Of a DNA stretch of 10,111 nt, positions 1 to 6,537 are shown piece after piece. The DNA lies in assembly GCA_030844625.1 (NCBI GenBank), contig JAUUNJ010000066.1, positions 1-10,111 of the forward strand, given 5' to 3'. This DNA comes from Roseburia sp. GTDB lineage: Bacteria > Bacillota > Clostridia > Lachnospirales > Lachnospiraceae. The first letter of the stretch is position 1. Every line of letters begins with the position of its first letter. Below the pieces are notes generated by a model that worked only from the letters and a program-made list of their open reading frames with translations, was not told where the DNA came from and ran no database searches. The translations under genes and the position numbers were made by a program.

Positions 1-26
1 TAAACTTTACCCCCAAGTAAAGTTTA
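1..26 (-). terminator. Hairpin terminator after the acyltransferase gene
   Basis: A perfect 10-bp inverted repeat, TAAACTTTAC (1-10) and GTAAAGTTTA (17-26), encloses a 6-base loop. It begins 7 bases after the minus-strand acyltransferase stop codon (33-35), the expected place for an intrinsic terminator. Any T-tract on the minus strand would lie outside the window, so the terminator call is not complete. The stem is AT-rich but long. Confidence 0.6.
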
Positions 27-32
27 GAGCCT

Positions 33-1043
33 TTATTTATGAATCAATAACTTATCATAATTAATGTTAAATGCCTTCTGAAATAACTTTGAAATGTGCT
101 TTTCTGAAAATACAAACGTATTGACAACCGAAATAACTATGCAGAATATAAGCAGTTCGATTCCATTTTCCATAAAATACTGATACACATCGTATTTTTC
201 AAATACCGGCCTAATTAATCTATGAATAATATAAATAGTCAATGTTCTGCTTCCAATATAAGAAACCAGTGTCTTTCTTTTCGGGATCAGACACATAACC
301 CCAAATGTTATTGCCAGAGCAATCATATACCATATGCCTCTCAGCATCACAGCCATTCTGCCGGATACATCCATGAAAGCATAGGAGTGACTCCCGTAAA
401 TAATGGTTTCATATCGGTCGATTACATCCAAATTAAAAATTACGGCAATAGCAGTTGCCAGCAGGAACACTGCTGCTGCTGCTCTCATTTTTGCAGAAGT
501 AATTTGGGGAATCATATCACCATTAAAATAATATCCGGCTAAAAAACAAGGTAAAAAAACTGCAAATCTGGAAAAGCTTAAAAAGATTCCCACACTGGAA
601 TCAAGTCCCACAAGCATTCCAAAAAGCACTGCAATCCCTATGCTGACCACCGGTTTGAACTTTGCAAATAGCGGCAGATACAGATACCATAAAAACATAC
701 ACAATAAATACCATGGTGCTGCCTCTTCAGAAAATAAATCAAATTTTACTGAATGTCCTGCCAGCACAGAATTTACTGCCCATAACAGAACTTTATAAAC
801 CAAAAACAAAATCAAAAATCCTATCAGCTTGTTTACCTGAGGAACCTCTTTTTTCATATAATATTGGGCAAAATACCCTGATACAAAAACAAATGCCGGC
901 ATATGAAATAAATAGATAAAAAAGTATACCGACTCTACACTTTTTCCTTCCCGGGATACTGGAATTAAAAAGTGTCCCAGCACCACAAGAAATATAAGCA
1001 GTGCTTTTAAGTTATCCCAATAATAAATTCTCTCTTTTTCCAT
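33..1043 (-). CDS. Integral membrane acyltransferase (Acyl_transf_3 / fucose 4-O-acetylase-like)
   Basis: This 336-residue protein is almost entirely hydrophobic, with about ten membrane segments. That is the architecture of the acyltransferase-3 family (OafA, NolL, WcaK-cluster type enzymes), which move acetyl or similar groups from the cytoplasm onto surface glycans. The N-terminus has the family signature: YYWDNLKALLIFLVVLGH, with the presumed catalytic His24 at the end of the first membrane helix. Further family-like elements are HMPAFVFVSGY near residues 47-57, WYLLCMFLWY near 111-120 and a late TIYIIHRLI with His274. The length is typical. The gene starts 16 bases after the DUF5662-like gene, and an AGGGAG motif overlapping that gene's end serves as ribosome binding site, so the two are probably co-transcribed. 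The acceptor is unknown; a cell-wall polymer or exopolysaccharide would fit the dlt and CapA neighbourhood, but that is inference. Confidence 0.85.
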   Translation of the reverse strand: MEKERIYYWDNLKALLIFLVVLGHFLIPVSREGKSVESVYFFIYLFHMPAFVFVSGYFAQYYMKKEVPQVNKLIGFLILFLVYKVLLWAVNSVLAGHSVKFDLFSEEAAPWYLLCMFLWYLYLPLFAKFKPVVSIGIAVLFGMLVGLDSSVGIFLSFSRFAVFLPCFLAGYYFNGDMIPQITSAKMRAAAAVFLLATAIAVIFNLDVIDRYETIIYGSHSYAFMDVSGRMAVMLRGIWYMIALAITFGVMCLIPKRKTLVSYIGSRTLTIYIIHRLIRPVFEKYDVYQYFMENGIELLIFCIVISVVNTFVFSEKHISKLFQKAFNINYDKLLIHK

Positions 1044-1059
1044 TTGCTAAGTTTTCTCC

Positions 1060-1611
1060 CTATATATCTTTATCTTTTTGTTTTAACCTCTGTCTGATAT
1101 ACTGAAATGTTTCATCCTCTCCCTTTTCTGCCAGCATTCTTAACAATTTTTCTATCTCGTCCCTTGTCTTAATATTTATGCTGCGGTGAGGTTTCCTCTT
1201 CTCAAAATAGTCCAGAGCATCAGATTGCTTGTAATTCTTTCCATTATATATTTTACTGGCTGCAACTCTGTCGCAAAACATTTCTGCCACATAGTTGTAT
1301 GGCATCTCAACCGGTTCATTTCTTTTCGTCTGGAGATTATAATCACTCCAAAATTCAAAATGATGCTTGTTGCGTCCCTTATGATGCATCCATGCCATAG
1401 AATAACCAAACGCTTCCCGTTCACCCTCATTAGGGCTCCGCGTTCCCGAATAATATTTTACCCCGGGAATAAATTCTGCAGGAGAATACTTTGACAGATC
1501 ATGCCTCAAACCCTGCCATAAAATCCCTGCCTTGGCACAATGTTTTATTACCTGATGTCTATGCCTTGTTATTGTCAAAAAATGACCCGTAAGCCGCTTA
1601 AAAAAATTCAT
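1060..1611 (-). CDS. DUF5662-like histidine-rich protein
   Basis: The best start gives 183 residues. A longer reading from 1659 is possible, but it has no ribosome binding site and the likely promoter (-10 at 1650-1655) lies across it, whereas ATG 1609-1611 has AGGAAG upstream. The protein is soluble, with no signal or membrane segment. It is rich in clustered histidines: HRHQVIKHC (17-25), GLRHDLSKYSPAEF (34-47), WMHHKGRNKHHFEFW (75-88), and an acidic MFCDRVAASKIYNG (111-124). From memory this pattern matches the DUF5662 family, which occurs widely in Firmicutes and phages and has no known function. The H, HD, HH and D spacing suggests a helical metal-binding fold reminiscent of HD phosphohydrolases, but this is inference. 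The C-terminus is charged and probably helical. It is first in a two-gene unit with the membrane acyltransferase and divergent from capA. Confidence 0.75.
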   Translation of the reverse strand: MNFFKRLTGHFLTITRHRHQVIKHCAKAGILWQGLRHDLSKYSPAEFIPGVKYYSGTRSPNEGEREAFGYSMAWMHHKGRNKHHFEFWSDYNLQTKRNEPVEMPYNYVAEMFCDRVAASKIYNGKNYKQSDALDYFEKRKPHRSINIKTRDEIEKLLRMLAEKGEDETFQYIRQRLKQKDKDI

Positions 1612-1649
1612 GACTACTAATCTCTTCCTTTTATGAAATTCCGCATACA

Positions 1650-1658
1650 AGTATAGCA
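1650..1658 (-). promoter_or_regulatory. Extended -10 promoter for the DUF5662-like gene
   Basis: On the minus strand the sequence reads TG-C-TATACT, an extended -10 element. A TTGCAA lies 15 bases upstream (1671-1676), short for a -35, but the extended -10 can compensate. Transcription would start near 1643, about 32 bases before ATG 1611. This supports the shorter protein start, because the alternative start at 1659 would lie upstream of the transcript. Confidence 0.55.
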
Positions 1659-1729
1659 TATTATATTATATTGCAAAACAAAAAATTTTTACGCATTAGC
1701 AATCATATTTATATATGTTACTAAATATT

Positions 1730-1740
1730 TGTGATATGAT
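1730..1740 (+). promoter_or_regulatory. Extended -10 promoter for capA
   Basis: TGTGA-TATGAT matches the TRTGN-TATAAT extended -10 form used by Gram-positive vegetative sigma factor. There is no good -35 at normal spacing. The start point would be near 1747, giving a leader of about 20 bases that still contains the AAGGAGG at 1754-1760. A second possible pair, TTACTA (1718-1723) and TATTAT (1741-1746), would start too close to the ribosome binding site. Confidence 0.45.
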
Positions 1741-1767
1741 TATTATATATTCCAAGGAGGTCCCCCT

Positions 1768-2877
1768 ATGAAAAAAATTTTTGTAATCCTTCCAATACTT
1801 TTATCAGCATTTATTATATTTATGTTTTTCCAATTAACGGAAAAGCATTATACTCCGGTCACTGTGTTTCAAAAGCAAACTTCAAATATTGATGTTTCAA
1901 AAGAAACTGTCCCGACAGCCTCCGCTGCTGTGTCCACCACCTCGGACTCTTACTCTATTACTTTAAGTTTTGTGGGTGACTGTCTGTGTGCTACAGATGC
2001 CAACACAGCCTATGAAAACTGCTTTGAAGAAGTTGCTTCCAGAGAATCTCCCGAATATTTTCTAAAAAAAGTAAGTAAGTATTTTATAAATGACGACTTT
2101 ACCATTGCTGACTGTGAAAATGTTTATTCCGATAATTCCAATCTTCAGATTAGTGATAAGGGGCAGTATGCCGACCCTGATATTGAAGCCTATTGGTTTA
2201 AAACTGCCGCAAAAAACGCCCGCATTCTGTCAGTTGGTGGCATTGACATGGTTTCCATCTCCAATAACCATATTAATGATTATGGACAGCAGGGACATAC
2301 CGATACGCAGAAAGCTCTGAATGCCGCTAATGTCAGGTGGGGCGAAGAGGGAAAAATTGTTTATTACAAAAAGAACAATTTTAAAATTGGTGTGATTTGT
2401 GTGTCTATGTACAACGATGGTGTTGTGGAAAACATAAAGAATTATATCAAAAAAGCATCAAAGAAAAGCGATTATCAGATCATCTATTTCCACGGTGGCA
2501 CCGAAGCCATTCACAAACCGGAGGATTGGAAAATAAATGCCTGCCATACACTTATTGATTCCGGTGCAGATCTGGTAATCGGAGACCATCCTCATGTGCT
2601 TCAGCCAATGGAAACTTATAATGGCAAAACTATTATTTATTCCATGGGCAATTTTATTTTTGGCGGAAACAGGCATCCTGAAAACCGGACAATTATTTAT
2701 CAGCATACTCTGACCATCAGCAATAATAATTCTTTGAAAAATGAAACCGGCAGTATTATTCCATGTTATGTTTATACCGGTGATATTAATAACTGGCAGC
2801 CTGCCGTTATAAAAAACAAAAAAATAAAGAAAAAAGTTCTGGACTTTATGTCCGGTAAAACAGATTCTCCCCTTTAA
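1768..2877 (+). CDS. capA: CapA family protein (poly-gamma-glutamate/capsule type metallophosphoesterase fold), membrane-anchored
   Basis: The 369-residue protein starts with one uncleaved-looking hydrophobic segment (about residues 4-22) and a Ser/Thr-rich linker to about residue 62. The rest is a CapA (PGA_cap) domain facing the outside. Family motifs run in order: FVGDCLCATD (68-77), the acidic ADCEN (114-118), SISNNHINDYG (163-173), FHGG (241-244, often HWG in the family), GADLVIGDHPHVLQP (266-280) and YSMGNFIF (291-298). These Asp, Asn and His residues correspond to the metal-binding pocket of calcineurin-like phosphoesterases. Bacillus CapA/PgsA takes part in poly-gamma-glutamate synthesis or export with CapB and CapC, but no CapB or CapC is present here, so the substrate is uncertain. 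It has an ideal AAGGAGG seven bases before ATG. It is a single-gene unit, convergent with the end of the dlt operon. Confidence 0.88.
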   Translation: MKKIFVILPILLSAFIIFMFFQLTEKHYTPVTVFQKQTSNIDVSKETVPTASAAVSTTSDSYSITLSFVGDCLCATDANTAYENCFEEVASRESPEYFLKKVSKYFINDDFTIADCENVYSDNSNLQISDKGQYADPDIEAYWFKTAAKNARILSVGGIDMVSISNNHINDYGQQGHTDTQKALNAANVRWGEEGKIVYYKKNNFKIGVICVSMYNDGVVENIKNYIKKASKKSDYQIIYFHGGTEAIHKPEDWKINACHTLIDSGADLVIGDHPHVLQPMETYNGKTIIYSMGNFIFGGNRHPENRTIIYQHTLTISNNNSLKNETGSIIPCYVYTGDINNWQPAVIKNKKIKKKVLDFMSGKTDSPL

Positions 2878-2898
2878 CATGCAGTTCATTACACGTGT

Positions 2899-2950
2899 AA
2901 ATACAGGAAGCTGCCGGATTTTTATCTATATCTGGCAGCCGCCTGTATTT
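2899..2950 (+). terminator. Two-tier terminator hairpin between capA and ATP-grasp A
   Basis: Outer arms AAATACAGG (2899-2907) and CCTGTATTT (2942-2950) pair perfectly. Inside a small internal loop, CTGCCGGA (2911-2918) pairs with TCTGGCAG (2931-2938) with one G-U pair, leaving a 12-base loop. A T-rich run TTTCTTTTAT follows on the plus strand, so it ends capA. The right arm overlaps the last codons and stop of the convergent ATP-grasp A gene. On the minus strand the T-tract is poor, so it may terminate that operon less well. Confidence 0.8.
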
Positions 2951-3764
2951 CTTTTATCATATACTCTACAAATAACTGGACAATGTCCGTTTGGGATACC
3001 TGATAAAGCATCCGGGCACCCACTGCATCTTCAATCTCATTAAAGACTGCGCGTCCTTCATGGAATGTAAAATCAATTCCCCCATAATCCAAAGGTACTT
3101 TTTGTATTATGGCGTTTACCATGTTTTTTTCTTCTCCGTTTAATTGATACGCCTTCACATTGCCCCCTAAACTGTAATTACTCTTAAAACTATTTTTCGA
3201 TGTTCTAAGAACTGCTGCCACAATTTTGTTTCCTATAATATATACTCTCACATCTTTGCCTAAATCGGAACAGCACTGTTGTACAATATACTCATCCTGA
3301 TCTAATTTTTCTATAATGTTTTTCTCTTCCTGCTGATTCTCTGCCATAAAGACCTGACTTCCGCCATGTCCGCTGCAGCTTTTTATCACATATGGATATT
3401 TAAAATCATTGCCTTTTATTTCACTTATTATTGTCCTGTTCCCATATTTTACCGGCAAAAAAGGAACAACGCCTTTTAGGACTTCATATGTTCTCCCTTT
3501 ATTATTTGCAATTTCCGTAACAACAGAACTGTTAAAAACTCTGATTCCCAGTCTTTCCATTTCCTTTGCAGGTTCTGCATTTCTGCTTCTGTTAATTGCA
3601 AAAACAGGTTTACACTCCTCTATTTTCTTCGCCAGATTCTTCACATTTTCAACAATTATCAGCTCAATCTTTACACCGTAGACTTTGAACTGATCCATAT
3701 ACATTTGAATATAATTTTTGTTTTTCTCTACATCCTCTGCAGAATATATGATCCAACCTGTCAT
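2922..3764 (-). CDS. RimK-like ATP-grasp ligase A, last gene of the dlt operon
   Basis: This 280-residue soluble protein has the ATP-grasp layout: an N-terminal pre-ATP-grasp domain (about 1-85), a nucleotide-binding Lys in YVIKSCSGHGG (125-135) with its glycine-rich loop, EYIVQQCCSDLGKDVRVYIIG (158-178), a Gly-Gly turn at 200-201, GGIDF (228-232) and an acidic NEIEDAVGARMLY (242-254). Family members such as RimK make amide bonds between a carboxylate, activated as acyl phosphate, and an amine. The usual ExN metal motif is replaced by EIED, a variant that may mark a subfamily with another substrate. It starts 57 bases after dltX with AGAGGG as ribosome binding site and no terminator in between, so it is probably transcribed with dlt. 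It shares the fold and many motifs with ATP-grasp B at 8283-9158 but is clearly diverged. Its substrate cannot be read from the sequence. Confidence 0.85.
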   Translation of the reverse strand: MTGWIIYSAEDVEKNKNYIQMYMDQFKVYGVKIELIIVENVKNLAKKIEECKPVFAINRSRNAEPAKEMERLGIRVFNSSVVTEIANNKGRTYEVLKGVVPFLPVKYGNRTIISEIKGNDFKYPYVIKSCSGHGGSQVFMAENQQEEKNIIEKLDQDEYIVQQCCSDLGKDVRVYIIGNKIVAAVLRTSKNSFKSNYSLGGNVKAYQLNGEEKNMVNAIIQKVPLDYGGIDFTFHEGRAVFNEIEDAVGARMLYQVSQTDIVQLFVEYMIKEIQAAARYR

Positions 3765-3821
3765 TTCAATGCCCTCTGCTTTGTTTCTGAAATATCTCTT
3801 CTGTATTTTTTATATAGGACT

Positions 3822-3983
3822 TTAGAATTCTTCGTAAATAAACACCGGAGCTGATGCATCTTTCGATAAAATAAAATATAACCACAGCACCATAAATATA
3901 GCATAAAACACTAAAACTTTCCCTATAAATCTTGCTTTTTTGCTACTTCGCAGGTTGCTTATAAAAATTGTAAATCTGTTCAT
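3822..3983 (-). CDS. dltX: DltX, small membrane peptide of teichoic acid D-alanylation
   Basis: A 53-codon gene starts at ATG 3981-3983, inside the end of dltD (41-base overlap, +1 frame), and stops at 3822. The product has a basic N-terminus (about 1-21, LRSSKKARFIGK), one membrane helix (about 22-40, VLVFYAIFMVLWLYFIL) and a short outer tail ending in APVFIYEEF. This C-terminal F-x-Y-x-x-F motif is the hallmark of DltX. Published work on Dlt systems describes DltX as required for D-alanylation and proposes that the conserved tyrosine (Tyr50 here) carries D-alanine from DltB to DltD. In bacilli and lactobacilli dltX usually precedes dltA; here it follows dltD. The ribosome binding site (AAAGGA) is weak and far away, so translation may be coupled to dltD. 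No other in-frame ATG lies before the membrane helix. The motif, length and operon context agree strongly. Confidence 0.88.
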   Translation of the reverse strand: MNRFTIFISNLRSSKKARFIGKVLVFYAIFMVLWLYFILSKDASAPVFIYEEF

Positions 3984-5124
3984 TAAACATTACCAATCCT
4001 TTCAATGCCAAATGACTGTCATCTTCAAATATATAATCTGAATATTCATACTGTGACAGATCTGCAAGCTGAACTCCTTTTTCCCTTGCAATGGATTTTA
4101 CTTTATCATAAAACCCTTTTCTCTTATTTTCCGGCAGCCCCAGATAATCGCACCAACGGCCATTAAAGGGACACATTATAATCAATACCTCTATGTTTTC
4201 AGACTTGCAGATGTCCAAAAAGCATTCCAAATCCTCACATTCTATAGACTCCGGTGTATAATAACTTGGCTCTGCGAATGAATTCTCCTCAACTCGTTTC
4301 TTGTATCTTGTATCATACACCTTGTCCAGCATTCCCAGCTTGTTTCTGCCTGTTTTTTTTATTCCTTTTTTTTCCGCCTTCTTATAAAACTTGTTCCATT
4401 TAATTTCTTTATTTTCTTTTTTCTGATTTTTATCACTTAAGACGCCTGCCCTCATTGCGTTAAAATACAACTTCATCTGGGATTTCTCGTCCGTAAGATA
4501 TGAATGTATATCTTTTCTTAAAGAATCCCACGTATTTAATTTCTGCCCCGTGTACCATTTAACATCTTCCTGTATTCTATCCCACAATATTGGATTTTCG
4601 TCTGTCAACGACTTCATTCGCCCTATTACATACTCTTTTGTGGATTTACTGATATTCTTATTCTGCAAAAAGGCAATAAAATTGCTTTCCGAATAGGATG
4701 CACCGAAAGCATCTTTTTTAACACCTGTATTTTTAAACCACTGAGGAGATACGCTTAATATTACTTTTCTGTTCTTAAGAGTGTCTCCCATGGAACCCAA
4801 CGTAATTGCGTGATTCAGGCTTTGATATCCACCTCTGCCTATAAATACAGGCTCTATTTCCGTATTTTTATATATGGAATCTGCATGAAATCCTGTTTTC
4901 TGGCAATGACGAAGTTCTGAGGAACCGAATACCGGAATGGAATTTTTATCTTCCAATAGTTTCTTCAAACCTTTATTACTTGCAAACTTGGATTCCTGAA
5001 TCCACGTTCCATAACTGATATTATATCCAGGCATATCTCCCACTACCAATACCTTTATTCCTATTATTGTAATCAGAAACAGAACAAATGCAGCCAGCGC
5101 CGCCTTTATATTCTTCATTCTCAC
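3943..5124 (-). CDS. dltD: DltD, D-alanyl transfer protein
   Basis: This 393-residue protein has a single N-terminal membrane anchor (about residues 7-28) and an extracellular GDSL/SGNH-type domain. The nucleophile motif VFGSSELRH (65-73) gives catalytic Ser68 or Ser69, and the C-terminal DDSHLALKG (368-376) supplies the Asp and His371 of the triad. A GRWCDYLG stretch and a Lys-rich AEKKGIKKTGRNKLGM segment also match DltD proteins. DltD works outside the membrane in the last step, placing D-alanine on lipoteichoic or wall teichoic acid. The start follows the dltC stop after 2 bases, with CAGGGG inside the dltC end as ribosome binding site. A second ATG two codons later is a possible alternative. 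The last 41 bases overlap dltX. Two A8 runs in the coding strand (4353-4360 and 4366-4373) are potential slippage sites. Confidence 0.95.
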   Translation of the reverse strand: MRMKNIKAALAAFVLFLITIIGIKVLVVGDMPGYNISYGTWIQESKFASNKGLKKLLEDKNSIPVFGSSELRHCQKTGFHADSIYKNTEIEPVFIGRGGYQSLNHAITLGSMGDTLKNRKVILSVSPQWFKNTGVKKDAFGASYSESNFIAFLQNKNISKSTKEYVIGRMKSLTDENPILWDRIQEDVKWYTGQKLNTWDSLRKDIHSYLTDEKSQMKLYFNAMRAGVLSDKNQKKENKEIKWNKFYKKAEKKGIKKTGRNKLGMLDKVYDTRYKKRVEENSFAEPSYYTPESIECEDLECFLDICKSENIEVLIIMCPFNGRWCDYLGLPENKRKGFYDKVKSIAREKGVQLADLSQYEYSDYIFEDDSHLALKGLVMFNEQIYNFYKQPAK

Positions 5125-5126
5125 AT

Positions 5127-5363
5127 TTACCCCTGTTTTTTCTTTTGTACCAATGCAATAATTTTATTTGCAGTATTTATTTCATCTCTTACGATTTCTG
5201 ACGGTGAAATTACAACTCCCAGTTCATCTTCTATTCTCATTAACAGTTCCGCAAACCCCAGCGAATCGAGAATGTCTTCCTCAAACAGATCCATGTCTCT
5301 TTCTTCGCGCATAATATCATCCTCACAAACCTCTTCCAATAATTCTAAAATTTTTTCTTCCAT
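5127..5363 (-). CDS. dltC: DltC, D-alanyl carrier protein
   Basis: The 78-residue acidic protein is a carrier of the acyl-carrier type. The phosphopantetheine site is EEDILDSLGFAELL, with Ser34 in the DSLG motif. After modification by a phosphopantetheinyl transferase encoded elsewhere, the thiol is charged with D-alanine by DltA and presented to DltB at the membrane. Length and the four-helix pattern match the family. The start has AGAAGGA seven bases upstream and follows the dltB stop after 25 bases; dltD begins 2 bases after its stop. The C-terminus QKKKQG is basic and short, which is not unusual. Confidence 0.95.
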   Translation of the reverse strand: MEEKILELLEEVCEDDIMREERDMDLFEEDILDSLGFAELLMRIEDELGVVISPSEIVRDEINTANKIIALVQKKKQG

Positions 5364-5388
5364 AGCGTTTTCCTTCTCTTTCTTTAAA

Positions 5389-6537
5389 TTATATGAAATG
5401 TCCTGAAAAGATTAAAAAACCAAACATTACCAGATTCATGGTAATTCCCCAGGACATAACTTGATACCATTTCTTCTTACGGTTTCTTTTATAAAACTTT
5501 GACTTTTTCTGATATATCTCTGTCAGTGCCAGCAGTATTCCATGATAAAGACCATATATTATATATTGTATTGCCAGCCCATGCCACACTCCCATAACAA
5601 GCATATTTATAATAAAGCCCACGGATGCAGTTGTAAGTCGTGTTTTAAACCGTTTTTTCTTCATGGACGTCATAATAAATCTGGTAAAAATGAAATCCCT
5701 GAACCATTCTGACAGAGAGATATGCCATCTTGCCCAGAAATCTTTCATATCCCTGCTTATAAACGGCTTGTTAAAATTGTCCGGCACTTTTATCCCCAAC
5801 ATATAGCCTGTTCCCACAGCCATAAGACTGTAACCTGCAAAATCAAAGAACATATAAAATCCATATGTATATGCATAGGCAATCATATTAAGAGCTGTTT
5901 TTGCCGCTACCATTCCCATAAGCTTGTACCACAAATTCGCCAGTACAAATTTATATAACAATCCCCATGCCATTTTCTCAAGACCGGCTCCAAACATTTC
6001 CAGATATTCTTTTCTTCCATAAGTCTGCCTAAAATCCTGAACGAAACGCCTGCTTCTATCAATGGGTCCACAGCTAAAGGTTGGAAAAAAGATTAAAAAT
6101 CCTGCAAAGTCTAAAACTTTGATTTCTTCAATTACACCATCATAAAGTTCAATGATAATCTGTACAACTCTGAATGTAAGATAAGATATTCCAATAAACT
6201 GAAACCATCCCATCTGATTCAGACTTTTTAATTCGCACAATTTGCAAAGAATCAGAGGTGTAATTGTAAGAAAAACAAATACTCTGTAGATCCAGACTAT
6301 CCGCCCATGTTTTCCACGAATATATTGGTATATTTTAACCAACACCAATTCTATAAATAAGTATGCCGTAAAATAAATCAGTTTCTCCGGTGTATCTTTT
6401 AAAACAAATATAACAAGTATTGCCGACACAATCAGGTTATATCCTTTTAATGGTTTCTCCCAGATTCCCAGAATCAGCGCTCCTGTAATAACCAGAATAA
6501 ATACGGTAAAAAATAATTCTCCTGAATAAAAACTCAT
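5389..6537 (-). CDS. dltB: DltB, MBOAT-family D-alanyl transfer membrane protein
   Basis: The 382-residue polytopic membrane protein belongs to the membrane-bound O-acyltransferase (MBOAT) family. Typical DltB segments are FPTFSCGPIDR (151-161), the loop DFWARWHISLSEWFRDF (266-282) with His272, and VMGVWHGLAIQYIIYGLYHG (314-333) with the invariant His319. The two histidines correspond to the active-site tunnel residues of known DltB. DltB takes D-alanine from DltC on the inside and passes it across the membrane, in current models to DltX or DltD. Its ATG overlaps the dltA stop by one base (TAATG), with TTGGAGG as ribosome binding site inside dltA, a sign of translational coupling. The length is slightly below the usual 390-415 residues, with no motif missing. 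Confidence 0.95.
   Translation of the reverse strand: MSFYSGELFFTVFILVITGALILGIWEKPLKGYNLIVSAILVIFVLKDTPEKLIYFTAYLFIELVLVKIYQYIRGKHGRIVWIYRVFVFLTITPLILCKLCELKSLNQMGWFQFIGISYLTFRVVQIIIELYDGVIEEIKVLDFAGFLIFFPTFSCGPIDRSRRFVQDFRQTYGRKEYLEMFGAGLEKMAWGLLYKFVLANLWYKLMGMVAAKTALNMIAYAYTYGFYMFFDFAGYSLMAVGTGYMLGIKVPDNFNKPFISRDMKDFWARWHISLSEWFRDFIFTRFIMTSMKKKRFKTRLTTASVGFIINMLVMGVWHGLAIQYIIYGLYHGILLALTEIYQKKSKFYKRNRKKKWYQVMSWGITMNLVMFGFLIFSGHFI

Noticed and set aside
222..542. Plus-strand open frames opposite the acyltransferase, and similar ones opposite ATP-grasp, dltB, dltA and DUF5662-like genes
   Set aside because: They lie antisense to well-supported genes, have no good ribosome binding sites, and their products are rich in Cys, His and Ser as expected for antisense frames.
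1612..1659. Longer N-terminus of the DUF5662-like protein from ATG 1659
   Set aside because: There is no ribosome binding site, and the extended -10 promoter overlaps this segment; ATG 1611 has AGGAAG.
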